A stretch of DNA of 64,000 nucleotides, from the NCBI RefSeq assembly GCF_029395355.1, contig NZ_CP113913.1, forward strand, positions 744,001-808,000, in the 5' to 3' direction. This document shows, one piece after another, positions 28,706-36,861 of the stretch (its first letter is position 1; the number at the start of each line of letters is the position of its first letter). Both the position numbers and the translations under genes were made by a program. Below the pieces are notes generated by a model. The model had not been told where the DNA came from and did not search any database. It saw nothing but the letters and a program-made list of their open reading frames with translations. This DNA comes from Bifidobacterium sp. ESL0800 (lineage in GTDB: Bacteria > Actinomycetota > Actinomycetes > Actinomycetales > Bifidobacteriaceae).

Positions 28706-29947
28706 TTACTTCTTTGCCCCGGAATTCGTGCCTGTTGTGCCGTTGCCCGTCTGAGAACCGGAAGTAGACCCAGAGCCATTGCCACCAGTACCGGTGCTGC
28801 CGGAAGTCGATCCGCCAGTGGAACCGGAGTCGGTAGATCCGCTGTTGTTGCCGTTGCTTGTACCGGTATTGGAAGAATCGCTGGAATTGTTGGAATCTGA
28901 ATCCGCTCCGTTGCCGGAGTTACCGGAATTTCCGTTGCCTGAATTATCGCCGTTTGCGTTTCCTGAACCGCCACCTGAACCATTGGAAGTCGACCCACTT
29001 GAAGTCCCGGAATCAGGGCTGGAACCGGAATTGCTTTGATCTGTTGTGCCGTTGTTCTTTTGTGAGTTGCCGTCGGTTTTCTGGTTGCTATCGCTTTCAG
29101 TGTTGCTTGGATCGTTGCGCTGTTGACGATTCTTCGTGGCCGAGTTCGTGACGATGTTGCGAACCACATCATCGGTACCCTGCCCTTTGGTTGCCAGTGA
29201 AATGATGCCTGCGGTAATGCCTACAGCGACCAATGCGCTGACGACGGCAACGACGATCGCCAATCGCTTATAACGTTTTTGCTTCGAAGAATCGAACACA
29301 CGAATATGGCCATCGTGTTGTCCGGGACCGCTTTTCAGCGTTTTGCCGGAACCGGCTCTCGACTGCTGTTGCCGGGCGACCGGCGGCATCAGCGAGGTCT
29401 TGCCGAAAGCCGATGGCGCCAAGACCTGAGTCCCTTCGACATTTCGATCGGCTTTGCCTGCAGCAGGAGTGGTTTCATCGCTTTCATGTTTGCCAACTTG
29501 GGTGGCAGTCAGCGTCTTGGTCGCATCGTGCTGATCAAAGCCAGCGTCCGTCTTTCTGGTGGACGCCAAAGCCGCCAGACTCGCCGATGTTCCGTCGTCG
29601 CGCAGCATCGGCGTGACGCGTGAACCATGAGCCGGAAGTTGCCGCAACTGACCGTGGTGTTGGACGTCGGAGCCTATTACCCGTGTTTGGTCGTCGGAAC
29701 CCGCACCAAGGGCGGCCTGTCTGCCGGTGTCATCGTCTTGAGGGGCGTTTTCCTGCAGTTTCCTGCTTGATTCCTTGAGCACATTCTGATAGATCTGCGA
29801 AGCCACAGCTGAAACGATGGAACCGACAGCCACACCGATCACGGAACCGGCTATGCCGATTTTCGCGGACAACAGGAACGAAGTGACCGCAGCAAGCGCA
29901 CCGGCTATGATCTGCGAGACCGAAATTCCCTTGAAAAAATTCTTCAT
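28706..29947 (-). CDS. Membrane protein with long Ser/Gly/Asn/Thr-rich C-terminal tail
   Basis: I do not recognise a family. The 413 residues divide into: a hydrophobic, glycine-rich N-terminal segment (about 10-45) of one long or two short helices; a polar, Gln/Asp-rich middle (45-225) presumably in the cytoplasm; one membrane helix (about 232-255, IVVAVVSALVAVGITAGIISL); and a tail of about 140 residues that is almost wholly Ser, Gly, Asn, Thr and Asp, probably disordered and outside the cell. The end GAKK is basic. The ATG at 29947 is preceded by TTAGGTATC. The tail resembles cell-wall-spanning linkers of Gram-positive surface proteins, but no sorting signal is visible. Confidence 0.8.
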   Translation of the reverse strand: MKNFFKGISVSQIIAGALAAVTSFLLSAKIGIAGSVIGVAVGSIVSAVASQIYQNVLKESSRKLQENAPQDDDTGRQAALGAGSDDQTRVIGSDVQHHGQLRQLPAHGSRVTPMLRDDGTSASLAALASTRKTDAGFDQHDATKTLTATQVGKHESDETTPAAGKADRNVEGTQVLAPSAFGKTSLMPPVARQQQSRAGSGKTLKSGPGQHDGHIRVFDSSKQKRYKRLAIVVAVVSALVAVGITAGIISLATKGQGTDDVVRNIVTNSATKNRQQRNDPSNTESDSNQKTDGNSQKNNGTTDQSNSGSSPDSGTSSGSTSNGSGGGSGNANGDNSGNGNSGNSGNGADSDSNNSSDSSNTGTSNGNNSGSTDSGSTGGSTSGSTGTGGNGSGSTSGSQTGNGTTGTNSGAKK

Positions 29948-30125
29948 GATACCTAAGCCTATCGAACGAAATTGGAAAAAGCTGAAAATACGCAAAACCT
30001 TGCCGAACGCTTACAGGAAACGAACGCCGGTTGCACAGCAATTTCATCGGCATTGTCAAGAAATACCAAAATATCGGCAGAGACAAGGTTTTCCTGCTAG
30101 ATTAGCCTTCAACGGAAAGGTACAG

Positions 30126-30935
30126 ATGCAACAACACGGACAGCATACCACGCAATATTCGGTGTCGGAGCTGCACAAAAGCCGCCGTCATTGGCCGGCA
30201 GCATTGGTCGCGATATTGCTCGTGGCCGCTCTGGTCGCCGCAGGAAGCTTTCTCTACCTAAAGTTCCGGAAACCGAATTCGGCGGGTCTTGGCGCCAATG
30301 TCACCAGCGCGCCTAAAACTTCCCCCTCGTTGCCGGGCCGATCCGCGCAAAAACTCAAAAGTTCCGTTGATTACAACCACAACGGCATCGATGATTACAG
30401 CGACTTCGTGCAAGGCGCACGCAAGGACGCGAATGTCCATCCCACCTATGACGACAGCTACGTGCAGGGCGGCTACCCGGCGGACAATCGCGGAGCCTGC
30501 ACCGATACCATCTGGCGCGCGTTCAAGAACGCCGGATACAGCCTCAAGGACATGGTTGACGCCGACATTGCCGCACATCCGGCCGATTACCGCAACGCCG
30601 CCTCCAACTTCGACACCAATATCGATTTCCGCCGAACCGCCGTGCTGGACGTGTTCTTCAAAAAATACGGACAGGCCCTCACTACCGATACAGCCCAAAC
30701 CGACCAATGGCAGCAGGGAGATCTCGTTTTCTTCGCCAACCAAAAGCACAATGGTCATATCGGCATGGTCTCCGACCGGCGCGATGAAAAATCAATCCCC
30801 TACCTCATCCATAACATGGGGCAGAAGGATCGCGAGAACGACTACCTCAACCAGCCGAACCATATGCCCATTCTTGCACATTACCGTTTTGACGCTTCGA
30901 AAATACCGGCTGACGTGCTGAAACCCTGGCACTGA
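30126..30935 (+). CDS. DUF1287 domain secreted or membrane-anchored protein
   Basis: A 269-residue protein with a signal anchor (about 23-47) and an extracellular DUF1287 domain. It shows the family blocks YDDSYVQGGYPADNRGACTD (with a conserved Cys), IWRAFKNAGYSLKDMVDAD, and GDLVFFANQKHNGHIGMVSD (with a conserved His). The Cys-His layout resembles NlpC/P60-like cysteine hydrolases, so cell-wall hydrolysis is plausible but unproven. GGAAAGGTACAG precedes the ATG at 30126, and an upstream-extended frame is not supported. It is divergent from the Ser/Gly-rich membrane protein gene. Confidence 0.85.
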   Translation: MQQHGQHTTQYSVSELHKSRRHWPAALVAILLVAALVAAGSFLYLKFRKPNSAGLGANVTSAPKTSPSLPGRSAQKLKSSVDYNHNGIDDYSDFVQGARKDANVHPTYDDSYVQGGYPADNRGACTDTIWRAFKNAGYSLKDMVDADIAAHPADYRNAASNFDTNIDFRRTAVLDVFFKKYGQALTTDTAQTDQWQQGDLVFFANQKHNGHIGMVSDRRDEKSIPYLIHNMGQKDRENDYLNQPNHMPILAHYRFDASKIPADVLKPWH

Positions 30936-31093
30936 GCCTTAGTCGGCAAAGCCATTATTACGTATCGCAGATGATAGTATTACCGATTCTCGAATCAGGG
31001 GTTTTGACCGGAATCAAAATAATCGGCTCTTCGGCATTACTCGAATGACGATTGCAAACAGACTATTATCGAGAACCTCTTAACCCGTGACCC

Positions 31094-32104
31094 CTACTTT
31101 TTACGACAATCGTGCACCCAATCCTCCACCCGTCGCAACAGATTGACGAAGACCGAGCGATGCAGGATAGACATGAGCACAGCCAGGAAGATCAGCGCGA
31201 AACCGACCAACGTCGTCAACCTCAGCGTCGTCGACCAGAAGAGTATCGAGAACAATTCGGAAAACAGGCTCTCCGTGCACATCACCACGGAGGCCGACGA
31301 TGCGGAGACGTGCGCCAGGCCGATGTTCTGCATGATCTGCGCCAAGGTCGTCGCCCCGATGAACAGGTAAAGGAAACTCACGATGATTTTCGGTTCCAGC
31401 CAGGAAGCATTCGGAGCCGGTTCGGTGAAAATCGCACCGATCAGGAACAGGACGCAGGCGACGGCGAATTGGACGAAGGTGACCGCGATCGCGTTGTATT
31501 TCTTGGAATAGATGCCGAGATATGTCAGATTGAACGAGAAGACGACGGCACAGGCGATGGTCATCCAATCCCCCAAGGTGAGGGCAAGCGAAAAGCCGCC
31601 CGGTTTCAGCGAGACGAAGCCGACGCCGATCAGACAGATGACTCCGGCGATGATGTTGATGTTGTGTGGCCTGTTTTTTGTGGCCAGCCAAGCGGCGAAA
31701 GGCGTCAGCACACAATAGGAAGCCGTCAGGAAAGCGCTTCTGCCGGGATCGATCGTCAGCAGCCCTTTGGTCTGCAGGACCATCGTCCCCCAGTAGGTGA
31801 CCCCGACCACGAGCGCAGGAACCTGCATCGACTTGTTGAGCGCGGGAATGATATGCTTGCCGAAAATAAGCAGCATGATCAGGCACGCCCCGCCGGTGCG
31901 CATGGCCATGAGCCATTGCGGGGTAATCGCCGTCATCGCGATCTTGGAGACCAGATAGCTGCCGCCCCACAGCGCGGCGCAACACAGCAGCATGAGTCTG
32001 GCGAGATTCGGCGGGAAATTGCGGGAAAGACGGCTGCGCAGGCCTTGGAAGCCGCGGCGGTCGGTGCCCTTCGACGAAAGGTAGGTCGCAAACGTATGCG
32101 CCAT
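31094..32104 (-). CDS. EamA/DMT family transporter
   Basis: A 336-residue inner membrane protein with a basic N-terminus of about 30 residues and then ten helices in two homologous EamA repeats (about 33-175 and 180-320). Repeat landmarks are LCCAALWGGSYLVSKIA and, at the end of the second repeat, SLFSELFSILFWSTTLRLTTLVGFALI. Members export metabolites such as amino acids or act as permeases; the substrate cannot be read from the sequence. GAGGGAGAAGG precedes the ATG. The gene is monocistronic. Confidence 0.9.
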   Translation of the reverse strand: MAHTFATYLSSKGTDRRGFQGLRSRLSRNFPPNLARLMLLCCAALWGGSYLVSKIAMTAITPQWLMAMRTGGACLIMLLIFGKHIIPALNKSMQVPALVVGVTYWGTMVLQTKGLLTIDPGRSAFLTASYCVLTPFAAWLATKNRPHNINIIAGVICLIGVGFVSLKPGGFSLALTLGDWMTIACAVVFSFNLTYLGIYSKKYNAIAVTFVQFAVACVLFLIGAIFTEPAPNASWLEPKIIVSFLYLFIGATTLAQIMQNIGLAHVSASSASVVMCTESLFSELFSILFWSTTLRLTTLVGFALIFLAVLMSILHRSVFVNLLRRVEDWVHDCRKK

Positions 32105-32595
32105 GGCCTTCTCCCTCTTGTCCTTCTCTGATTTGTTCGCTTAAGACAGCAGCGAACGAATCAGGTCTTCTCTCTCAACTCTGCCGCGTCCTTCAAGGCT
32201 TCTAGCGACCCGTACGAGCTTATTGCCCTTCGTCTCCGAAATCTGCAGGTAGGGCTGTTCAAGCCGTTTCTACAGACACGCAAACCTTGTTTGCCGCTAT
32301 TCAAAATAGACATATTCTTCTCGCGACACGCCTAGAAATACGGGGAAATTACGGTTATGGAAACATTTCACGCGTTGGTTACATTTTTCTGTCTCAGTTT
32401 GAGATTTCAGATATTGAAAACGGGAGTGAAGATGAGAGCCGCAACATATTTTCGCCGCATTACCGGTTTGCGACATCTGCATTTTCGGCATTGTTATGCT
32501 CGGTGAGCAATGTCACACGTTTATTCTAGTGAAAGAGTGCCTGACGACGTAGAATAAAAGCGTATGTAGAGCAGTTCGAACGAAAGGACAGCATT
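32105..32595. other. Long intergenic region, no gene seen
   Basis: About 490 bases between divergent genes, AT-rich in its right half (about 32290-32520). Short open frames here lack ribosome sites and similarity to anything I recognise. It must hold the promoters of the EamA gene and the PNPOx-fold gene. Confidence 0.5.
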
Positions 32596-33000
32596 ATGGC
32601 TACGCTTACCCCGGAAATGAAGGAATTCATCAACAACAACCTCGCGTGGATCGCGACCGTCAGCAAGGACGGCCAGCTCGATCTCGGCCCGAAGATGTCG
32701 ATGTACGTGCTCGACGACAACCACCTCGCCTATCACGAGCGCACCGCCGGCCAGCACTACAAGAACCTTGAGGACGGCAGCCCGCTGGTGATCTGCTTCG
32801 CCAACCTCGAAAGCAAGAAGGGCTACCGCTTCCGCGGCAACGTGACCCTGCACTCCGACGATGCGATCTACGACGAGCAGGTCAAGGTCGCCGAGGAAAA
32901 GGGCACCAAGAAGCCCGCCACCATCCCGGTGCTCGAGATCACCGAGATCCAGGATCTCTCCGCCGGCGCCAAGGCCGGCACCACCATCAGCAAGGACTGA
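32596..33000 (+). CDS. Pyridoxamine 5'-phosphate oxidase-fold (split-barrel flavin) protein
   Basis: A 134-residue single-domain protein of the PNPOx-like split barrel. The opening MKEFINNNLAWIATVSKDGQLDLGPKMS is the typical flavin-site beta hairpin, and HYKNLEDGSPLVICFANLESKKGYRFRGNV follows as the second half of the barrel. Relatives bind FMN or F420 and reduce small molecules; the partner is not known. AAAGGACAG precedes the ATG. Codon use is strongly biased (almost only C- or G-ending codons), which suggests high expression. A strong terminator follows. Confidence 0.9.
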   Translation: MATLTPEMKEFINNNLAWIATVSKDGQLDLGPKMSMYVLDDNHLAYHERTAGQHYKNLEDGSPLVICFANLESKKGYRFRGNVTLHSDDAIYDEQVKVAEEKGTKKPATIPVLEITEIQDLSAGAKAGTTISKD

Positions 33001-33048
33001 ACTTGCTGAGAACGGCTTGGGCGCTTGATTCCCGGCCGCGAACAGTGT

Positions 33049-33084
33049 GAGGACCTCCGTGATTCGTATGGAGGTCCTCTTTTT
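33049..33084 (+). terminator. Terminator after the PNPOx-fold gene
   Basis: GAGGACCTCC (33049-33058) pairs perfectly with GGAGGTCCTC (33070-33079), followed by TTTTT. Confidence 0.92.
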
Positions 33085-33154
33085 GTATGCCTGCCTTGCC
33101 TGGTATGCGCCAAAGGGCTAAAGCAGTCAGGGCTGAGTGGACGAAGGAGTGGGA

Positions 33155-33853
33155 ATGTGCCGCAGATTTTCGCTTGACCTTGATTGGGCCTCCGTTGCTT
33201 CGGATTTCGGTGTCGACGATGAAGACGTCGACACTTATGCACTGCCGGCTCGAACGTTTCGCGTCGAACCGAAGCAGACCATCGGGGTCCTCGCGGCAGG
33301 CGAGGATGGTCGACGGCATCTTTCGGGCGGCTATTGGTCGCTGGTACCTTCTTACAGCGACAAGCGGGAGCTCGCCTATCCGACCTATAACGCACGTATG
33401 GAGACAGCCGCGCAAAAGCCGACATTCAAAGACGCGATGCGAAGCCGCCGTGCCATCATCCCAGCTTCCGGGTATTTCGAATTCAAAGGCAGGCGTCCGT
33501 TTTATTTTCATGCTCAAGGCGACGCCATGCTCGCCATGGCCGGCCTGTTTTCGTGGTGGCGCGACAACGCGGATTCCCCATGGACGCTCACCGCTACGAT
33601 CCTGACCTGTGATGCCGTCGGAGAGGCGGCGAAAATCCACAACCGCATGCCGTTGCTCGTTTCGCGTGATATGACCGGACAATGGCTTGATCGCCACGTC
33701 GATGGATCTGGAATCATTGACGATATTCATACGGCGAGCCTATCTATGTCCGAAAACCTTGATTGTTATGAGGTCGCCGAACCGGCACCGGAAGAAGACG
33801 GACCTCGGTGCATCCGCCCGAAGGCAAAGCGCGTGTGCCTGAGTCTTTTCTGA
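33155..33853 (+). CDS. SRAP domain protein (YedK/HMCES-like abasic-site shield)
   Basis: A 232-residue SOS-response-associated peptidase family protein, which crosslinks to abasic sites in single-stranded DNA to protect them. The key residues are present: Cys2 (the nucleophile exposed after removal of Met1), Asn79 in NARMET, Glu109 in SGYFEF and His162 in IHNRMP. The need for Cys at position 2 fixes the start at 33155, where GAAGGAG lies five bases upstream; an ATG 18 bases earlier would mask it. Residues 60-66 (YWSLVPS) vary from the usual WGLVP. It borders the palindrome-flanked accessory island. Confidence 0.95.
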   Translation: MCRRFSLDLDWASVASDFGVDDEDVDTYALPARTFRVEPKQTIGVLAAGEDGRRHLSGGYWSLVPSYSDKRELAYPTYNARMETAAQKPTFKDAMRSRRAIIPASGYFEFKGRRPFYFHAQGDAMLAMAGLFSWWRDNADSPWTLTATILTCDAVGEAAKIHNRMPLLVSRDMTGQWLDRHVDGSGIIDDIHTASLSMSENLDCYEVAEPAPEEDGPRCIRPKAKRVCLSLF

Positions 33854-33893
33854 GCCTCAACCAGGAATGCCACAATGCAAACAAACGGACTAG

Positions 33894-34105
33894 TTACAGA
33901 ATTAATCACAGTTTTGGCCTCATTTTTGTGATTAATTCTGTAAAATCGCTCATGATGCAGAGAACATCACATTTTTAGTGCATTTTCTGTGATTAGCGTC
34001 GTACACCGAAGATGCTAATCACACTTTTACCCCATTATCATGATTATCTCTGTACGTCGAAGACGCTAATCACACTTTCGATTCGAAGTTTATTCCACGA
34101 TTTTC
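33894..34105. repeat. Palindromic repeat array B (three units and a decayed fourth)
   Basis: Unit 1 (33894-33943) has perfect 17-bp arms TTACAGAATTAATCACA / TGTGATTAATTCTGTAA. Unit 2 (33957-34003) and unit 3 (about 34009-34054) keep the TAATCAC...GTGATTA core with more mismatches; a fourth at about 34060 is decayed. The spacing of the TCAC landmark is 61, 52 and 51 bases, so spacers are 14 and then about 5 bases. It lies between the SRAP gene and the 3' end of the AbiEi/nuclease-like gene. Confidence 0.85.
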
Positions 34106-34181
34106 CTGAATTTATGCTGCTTTAACATCGTAAAAGTGGCCCAACAAATCAGATAACCAATGTGACCAGGTATGGCGTTGA

Positions 34182-35159
34182 TTATCTGCTCCAAAACATC
34201 GTTCTGTCAGCGATGCGGGGAACACCAGCCTCAATCAGCTTTTTCGTCACCGTATCACGTTGCAATATATCTTTGTAGTCGAAACGCACTATTTGCGAAA
34301 CGCCGGAATTCAGCAAATCCTGCTCGCGTTGCTTCTCGGCATGAACAACCTGACGAATGCTCTGTCCGCCCGTCATAGTGGCGTCGGTGTATTTGTTCAT
34401 ACCGTCATATTCAACAACGACAGCTTTCCCGTTTGCGAGCCGGTACAATCCATCAACCCTATATCTTCGACCATCCTGCATCCGGAATTCCTGTTGCAGT
34501 TCAGGGGCCGGGAAACCTTCTTCGATGATGATTGCGCGGCACAGCGACTCTCCCCCATTTTCGCTTCTTGAGTCTGCATAGCGCAGCAGCACACCAATTC
34601 TGGCTTCAACAGCTGGCACAGCCTTCGAGGTCTGCATCAACGCTGACTTCGTTGTCAGCCGTTTTCTCAATGCTGAATCGATTATCGGCAGCACCTCGTG
34701 GAATTCGAATCTTGCCGCACAATCAAGCAAAGCCTGAGTAACCGAGGTCATGGACCGGTCTTTGTCAAAGAGCGTCTCGTTCGGTGTGACGTGAACGTAT
34801 CGTGTTTTGCTTGTTTTGGCAACACCAATTGCTTTTGTAGACGCCAGAAATATCGTTTGTTGCTCGTTTAGCCAGAAAGGATACTCGATTCCGTAGAGCG
34901 CAATCACGCTCAGACCTGCAAAAATCAATTCCGGACGCCAGATATGCAGTCCTCGTATTATCCATACATACTGCTGTTGCACGCTAAGATTCCGCCAAAT
35001 GTCTTGCAATGCGTACAAACCACGCCTTGCCCTGATCACCTGTCCCGATCGGGTAAGCCTGTAAAGAATTTCCTGGTCAGCGTGGCTTGCAACGTACAGA
35101 CATCGTCCATGGCTCGCTGCCTCATGCAGTTCGTCTTCGATACGTTTGTTGATCTTCAT
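34182..35159 (-). CDS. AbiEi-like wHTH protein fused to a DUF559-like PD-(D/E)XK domain
   Basis: A 325-residue two-part protein. Residues about 1-150 resemble the AbiEi antitoxin: a winged helix (ILYRLTRSGQVIRARRGLYA) followed by a helical part (WIIRGLHIWRPELIFAGLSVIALYG). Residues about 200-325 resemble DUF559/Vsr-like nucleases: Glu204 (GGESLCR), Asp236 (YRVDG), Glu250 and Asp252 (VVVEYDG), then REQDLLNSGVSQIVRF. No AbiEii toxin gene is adjacent, so a classical type IV toxin-antitoxin pair is unlikely. The gene stands alone, is more AT-rich than its neighbours, and is bracketed by palindrome arrays B and C. Its upstream region carries the motif also found before comEA. Nuclease activity is predicted, not shown. 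Confidence 0.8.
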   Translation of the reverse strand: MKINKRIEDELHEAASHGRCLYVASHADQEILYRLTRSGQVIRARRGLYALQDIWRNLSVQQQYVWIIRGLHIWRPELIFAGLSVIALYGIEYPFWLNEQQTIFLASTKAIGVAKTSKTRYVHVTPNETLFDKDRSMTSVTQALLDCAARFEFHEVLPIIDSALRKRLTTKSALMQTSKAVPAVEARIGVLLRYADSRSENGGESLCRAIIIEEGFPAPELQQEFRMQDGRRYRVDGLYRLANGKAVVVEYDGMNKYTDATMTGGQSIRQVVHAEKQREQDLLNSGVSQIVRFDYKDILQRDTVTKKLIEAGVPRIADRTMFWSR

Positions 35160-35197
35160 ATCACAAACTCTAATGAATTTGCTCCGATTTGCGGGGC

Positions 35198-35288
35198 AAA
35201 AACAGGTACTGTGGTCGAATGATAGCCAGTGCGGAAAATCTCGGGCGTTTCGTGCATAACTTTTCGGTTATACACATCGCTATCCACA
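35198..35288. promoter_or_regulatory. Shared upstream motif with DnaA-box-like sites, copy 3
   Basis: The core AAAAACAGGTACTGTGGTCG continuing into AATGATAG (35198-35225) is nearly identical to copies 1 and 2. A 9-mer TTATGCACG on the minus strand (35251-35259), TTATACACA (35268-35276) and CTATCCACA (35280-35288) follow. It starts 39 bases upstream of the AbiEi/nuclease-like gene; array C begins about 45 bases further on. Confidence 0.55.
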
Positions 35289-35334
35289 CGTCGATTACGA
35301 ATTCCGAGATAATCTCCGCGCTTTTTGATGAGAT

Positions 35335-35464
35335 ACAGAGATAATCACAGAAAAAGGCCCAATTATGTGATTATCTCTGCAGACCAAAACAAATGCATTG
35401 ACAATCACAGAAACAGAACGGATTTCGTGATTATCTCCGCAAGCCTACTGAGATAATCACAGGA
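35335..35464. repeat. Palindromic repeat array C (two full units, one half unit)
   Basis: Unit 1 (35335-35381) has arms AGAGATAATCACA / TGTGATTATCTCT. Unit 2 (35396-35441) has a worn left arm (GACAATCACAG) and an intact right arm GTGATTATCTCCGC. Unit 3 (from 35447) keeps only its left arm. Spacers are 14 and 5 bases. Fragments of a further unit (CGAGATAATCTCCGCG, 35305-35320) precede it. Confidence 0.88.
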
Positions 35465-35503
35465 TACAAACCGCATCGCCCATCCGAGTCTATCTATCAT
35501 GCA

Positions 35504-36796
35504 TCATGTGTGGTGTTCGACGTGCAGCAATGGCGCGCCGCCGACACCCTCGTAGATATCCGCATGTGGGGTGGCGTCGAGATTCAAATCGACGTGAAGT
35601 TTGGCGCTGCCATCCCTGGCTGTGACATCGTAGGCGTAATGCCTGTTTTCAAGCAACGTCGGCTCTGTAGCGGCGTCGATCAGCCAGGGCCGGGCGCTTC
35701 TGATCGAGGTAAGCCGGCCAATGAGCGTATACATCCACTTGCCGTCGTCAGACAGGTCTTCCGGAGTCTCGGGGTATTCCGGGCGAACCTTGTCGTCGCC
35801 GCCGACACCATCGGTTTTCTCTGCCAGCATCGCCCGTTCGTCGCCGTAATAAATCGACGGGGTGCCGCCCACGGTAAACAGGATCACGGCCGCCAGAGCG
35901 AGTTTCCCTTCGTCCTGAATCTGGCTGGCGATCCTGGTGACGTCATGGTTGCCGATGAAGGTCTGCGGTATGAAGGTCTCAAGGAAGCCATCGTGACGTT
36001 TCAGACACCAGTCGAGCTCGAAGAAATTACCGTCTTTGAGGCTGCTCCATATCGCTTTCCACAGTTCGTACTGGGTGACGGTGTCGATGGTGGAATCACG
36101 CACGAACTGCGGGTAATCGCCTTGTATGGCCTCGCCCATGAACCAGGCGTCGGGAATCTCACGGCGCACGCGCGGCAGGACTTTCGCCCAGAACCGCGTC
36201 GGCACCGTCATGGCCGCGTCAAGACGCCAGGCGTCGACGCCGCGTCGCATCCAGTAGGTCATCACGTCGGTCACCAGATCGGCGACGCGGGGCGCATCGT
36301 GGTTGAACGCCGGCAAGATGGCATGACCTTCGAATTTTGCATAATCAAGCGTCCCGTCTTGCGTCACGGAGAAGCTGAACATGTCATCGCTGTCGTGTCC
36401 GACGGATTTGCCTGCTTCCATCTCGTCTTGCGCTTCTTTGAGCTCGCGTTGGAACTCCGGGAAATCCCTGCCGACGTGGTTGAAAACACCGTCGAGCATC
36501 AGCGCGATGCCGCGTTGGTGACAGGCGGTGACCAGCCGATCGAAAGCCATGTCATCGCCGAGCCGAGGGTCGATCCGGTAAAAATCGATGGTATCGTAGC
36601 CGTGCGTGTCGGAGTCGAAAATCGGCCCGAGCAAAAGCCCGTTGCAGCCCATGCCTTTCATGTAGTCCAGCCAGTTGACCAGACGATCGAGCCTAGGCGT
36701 TATTTCACGTTCGGCATCGGACTGCGGACGCACCGGAGCACCGCAGAAGCCCAAAGGATAAACCTGCCACCAGATGCGTTTGCTGCAATCATTCAT
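35504..36796 (-). CDS. GH13 alpha-amylase family glycosidase
   Basis: A 430-residue cytoplasmic enzyme (no signal peptide) with the GH13 barrel. Numbering from the ATG at 36796: DGVFNHVG (about 102-109), the nucleophile Asp193 in GVDAWRLDAA, the acid/base Glu222 in WFMGEAI, and Asp285 in FIGNHDVTR. The start IWWQVYPLGFCGAP and the short C-terminal beta part are typical of small maltodextrin-acting or transferring members. Exact specificity (alpha-glucosidase, neopullulanase-like or transferase) cannot be read. GAGG lies seven bases before the ATG. It fits bifidobacterial oligosaccharide use. It follows array C. Confidence 0.92.
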   Translation of the reverse strand: MNDCSKRIWWQVYPLGFCGAPVRPQSDAEREITPRLDRLVNWLDYMKGMGCNGLLLGPIFDSDTHGYDTIDFYRIDPRLGDDMAFDRLVTACHQRGIALMLDGVFNHVGRDFPEFQRELKEAQDEMEAGKSVGHDSDDMFSFSVTQDGTLDYAKFEGHAILPAFNHDAPRVADLVTDVMTYWMRRGVDAWRLDAAMTVPTRFWAKVLPRVRREIPDAWFMGEAIQGDYPQFVRDSTIDTVTQYELWKAIWSSLKDGNFFELDWCLKRHDGFLETFIPQTFIGNHDVTRIASQIQDEGKLALAAVILFTVGGTPSIYYGDERAMLAEKTDGVGGDDKVRPEYPETPEDLSDDGKWMYTLIGRLTSIRSARPWLIDAATEPTLLENRHYAYDVTARDGSAKLHVDLNLDATPHADIYEGVGGAPLLHVEHHT

Positions 36797-36861
36797 ACGG
36801 GCACCTCGAATCATTACTGCGATATGAATTGTTCTTTTCTATCATACGCAATACTATCGGT

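Noticed and set aside
32287-32529. Plus-strand 80-codon open frame before the PNPOx-fold gene
   Set aside because: No ribosome site, no hydropathy or motif pattern, and located in an AT-rich promoter region.
34182-35159. A complete type IV (AbiE) toxin-antitoxin system
   Set aside because: There is no AbiEii-type nucleotidyltransferase gene on either side; only the AbiEi-like domain is present, fused to a nuclease-like domain.
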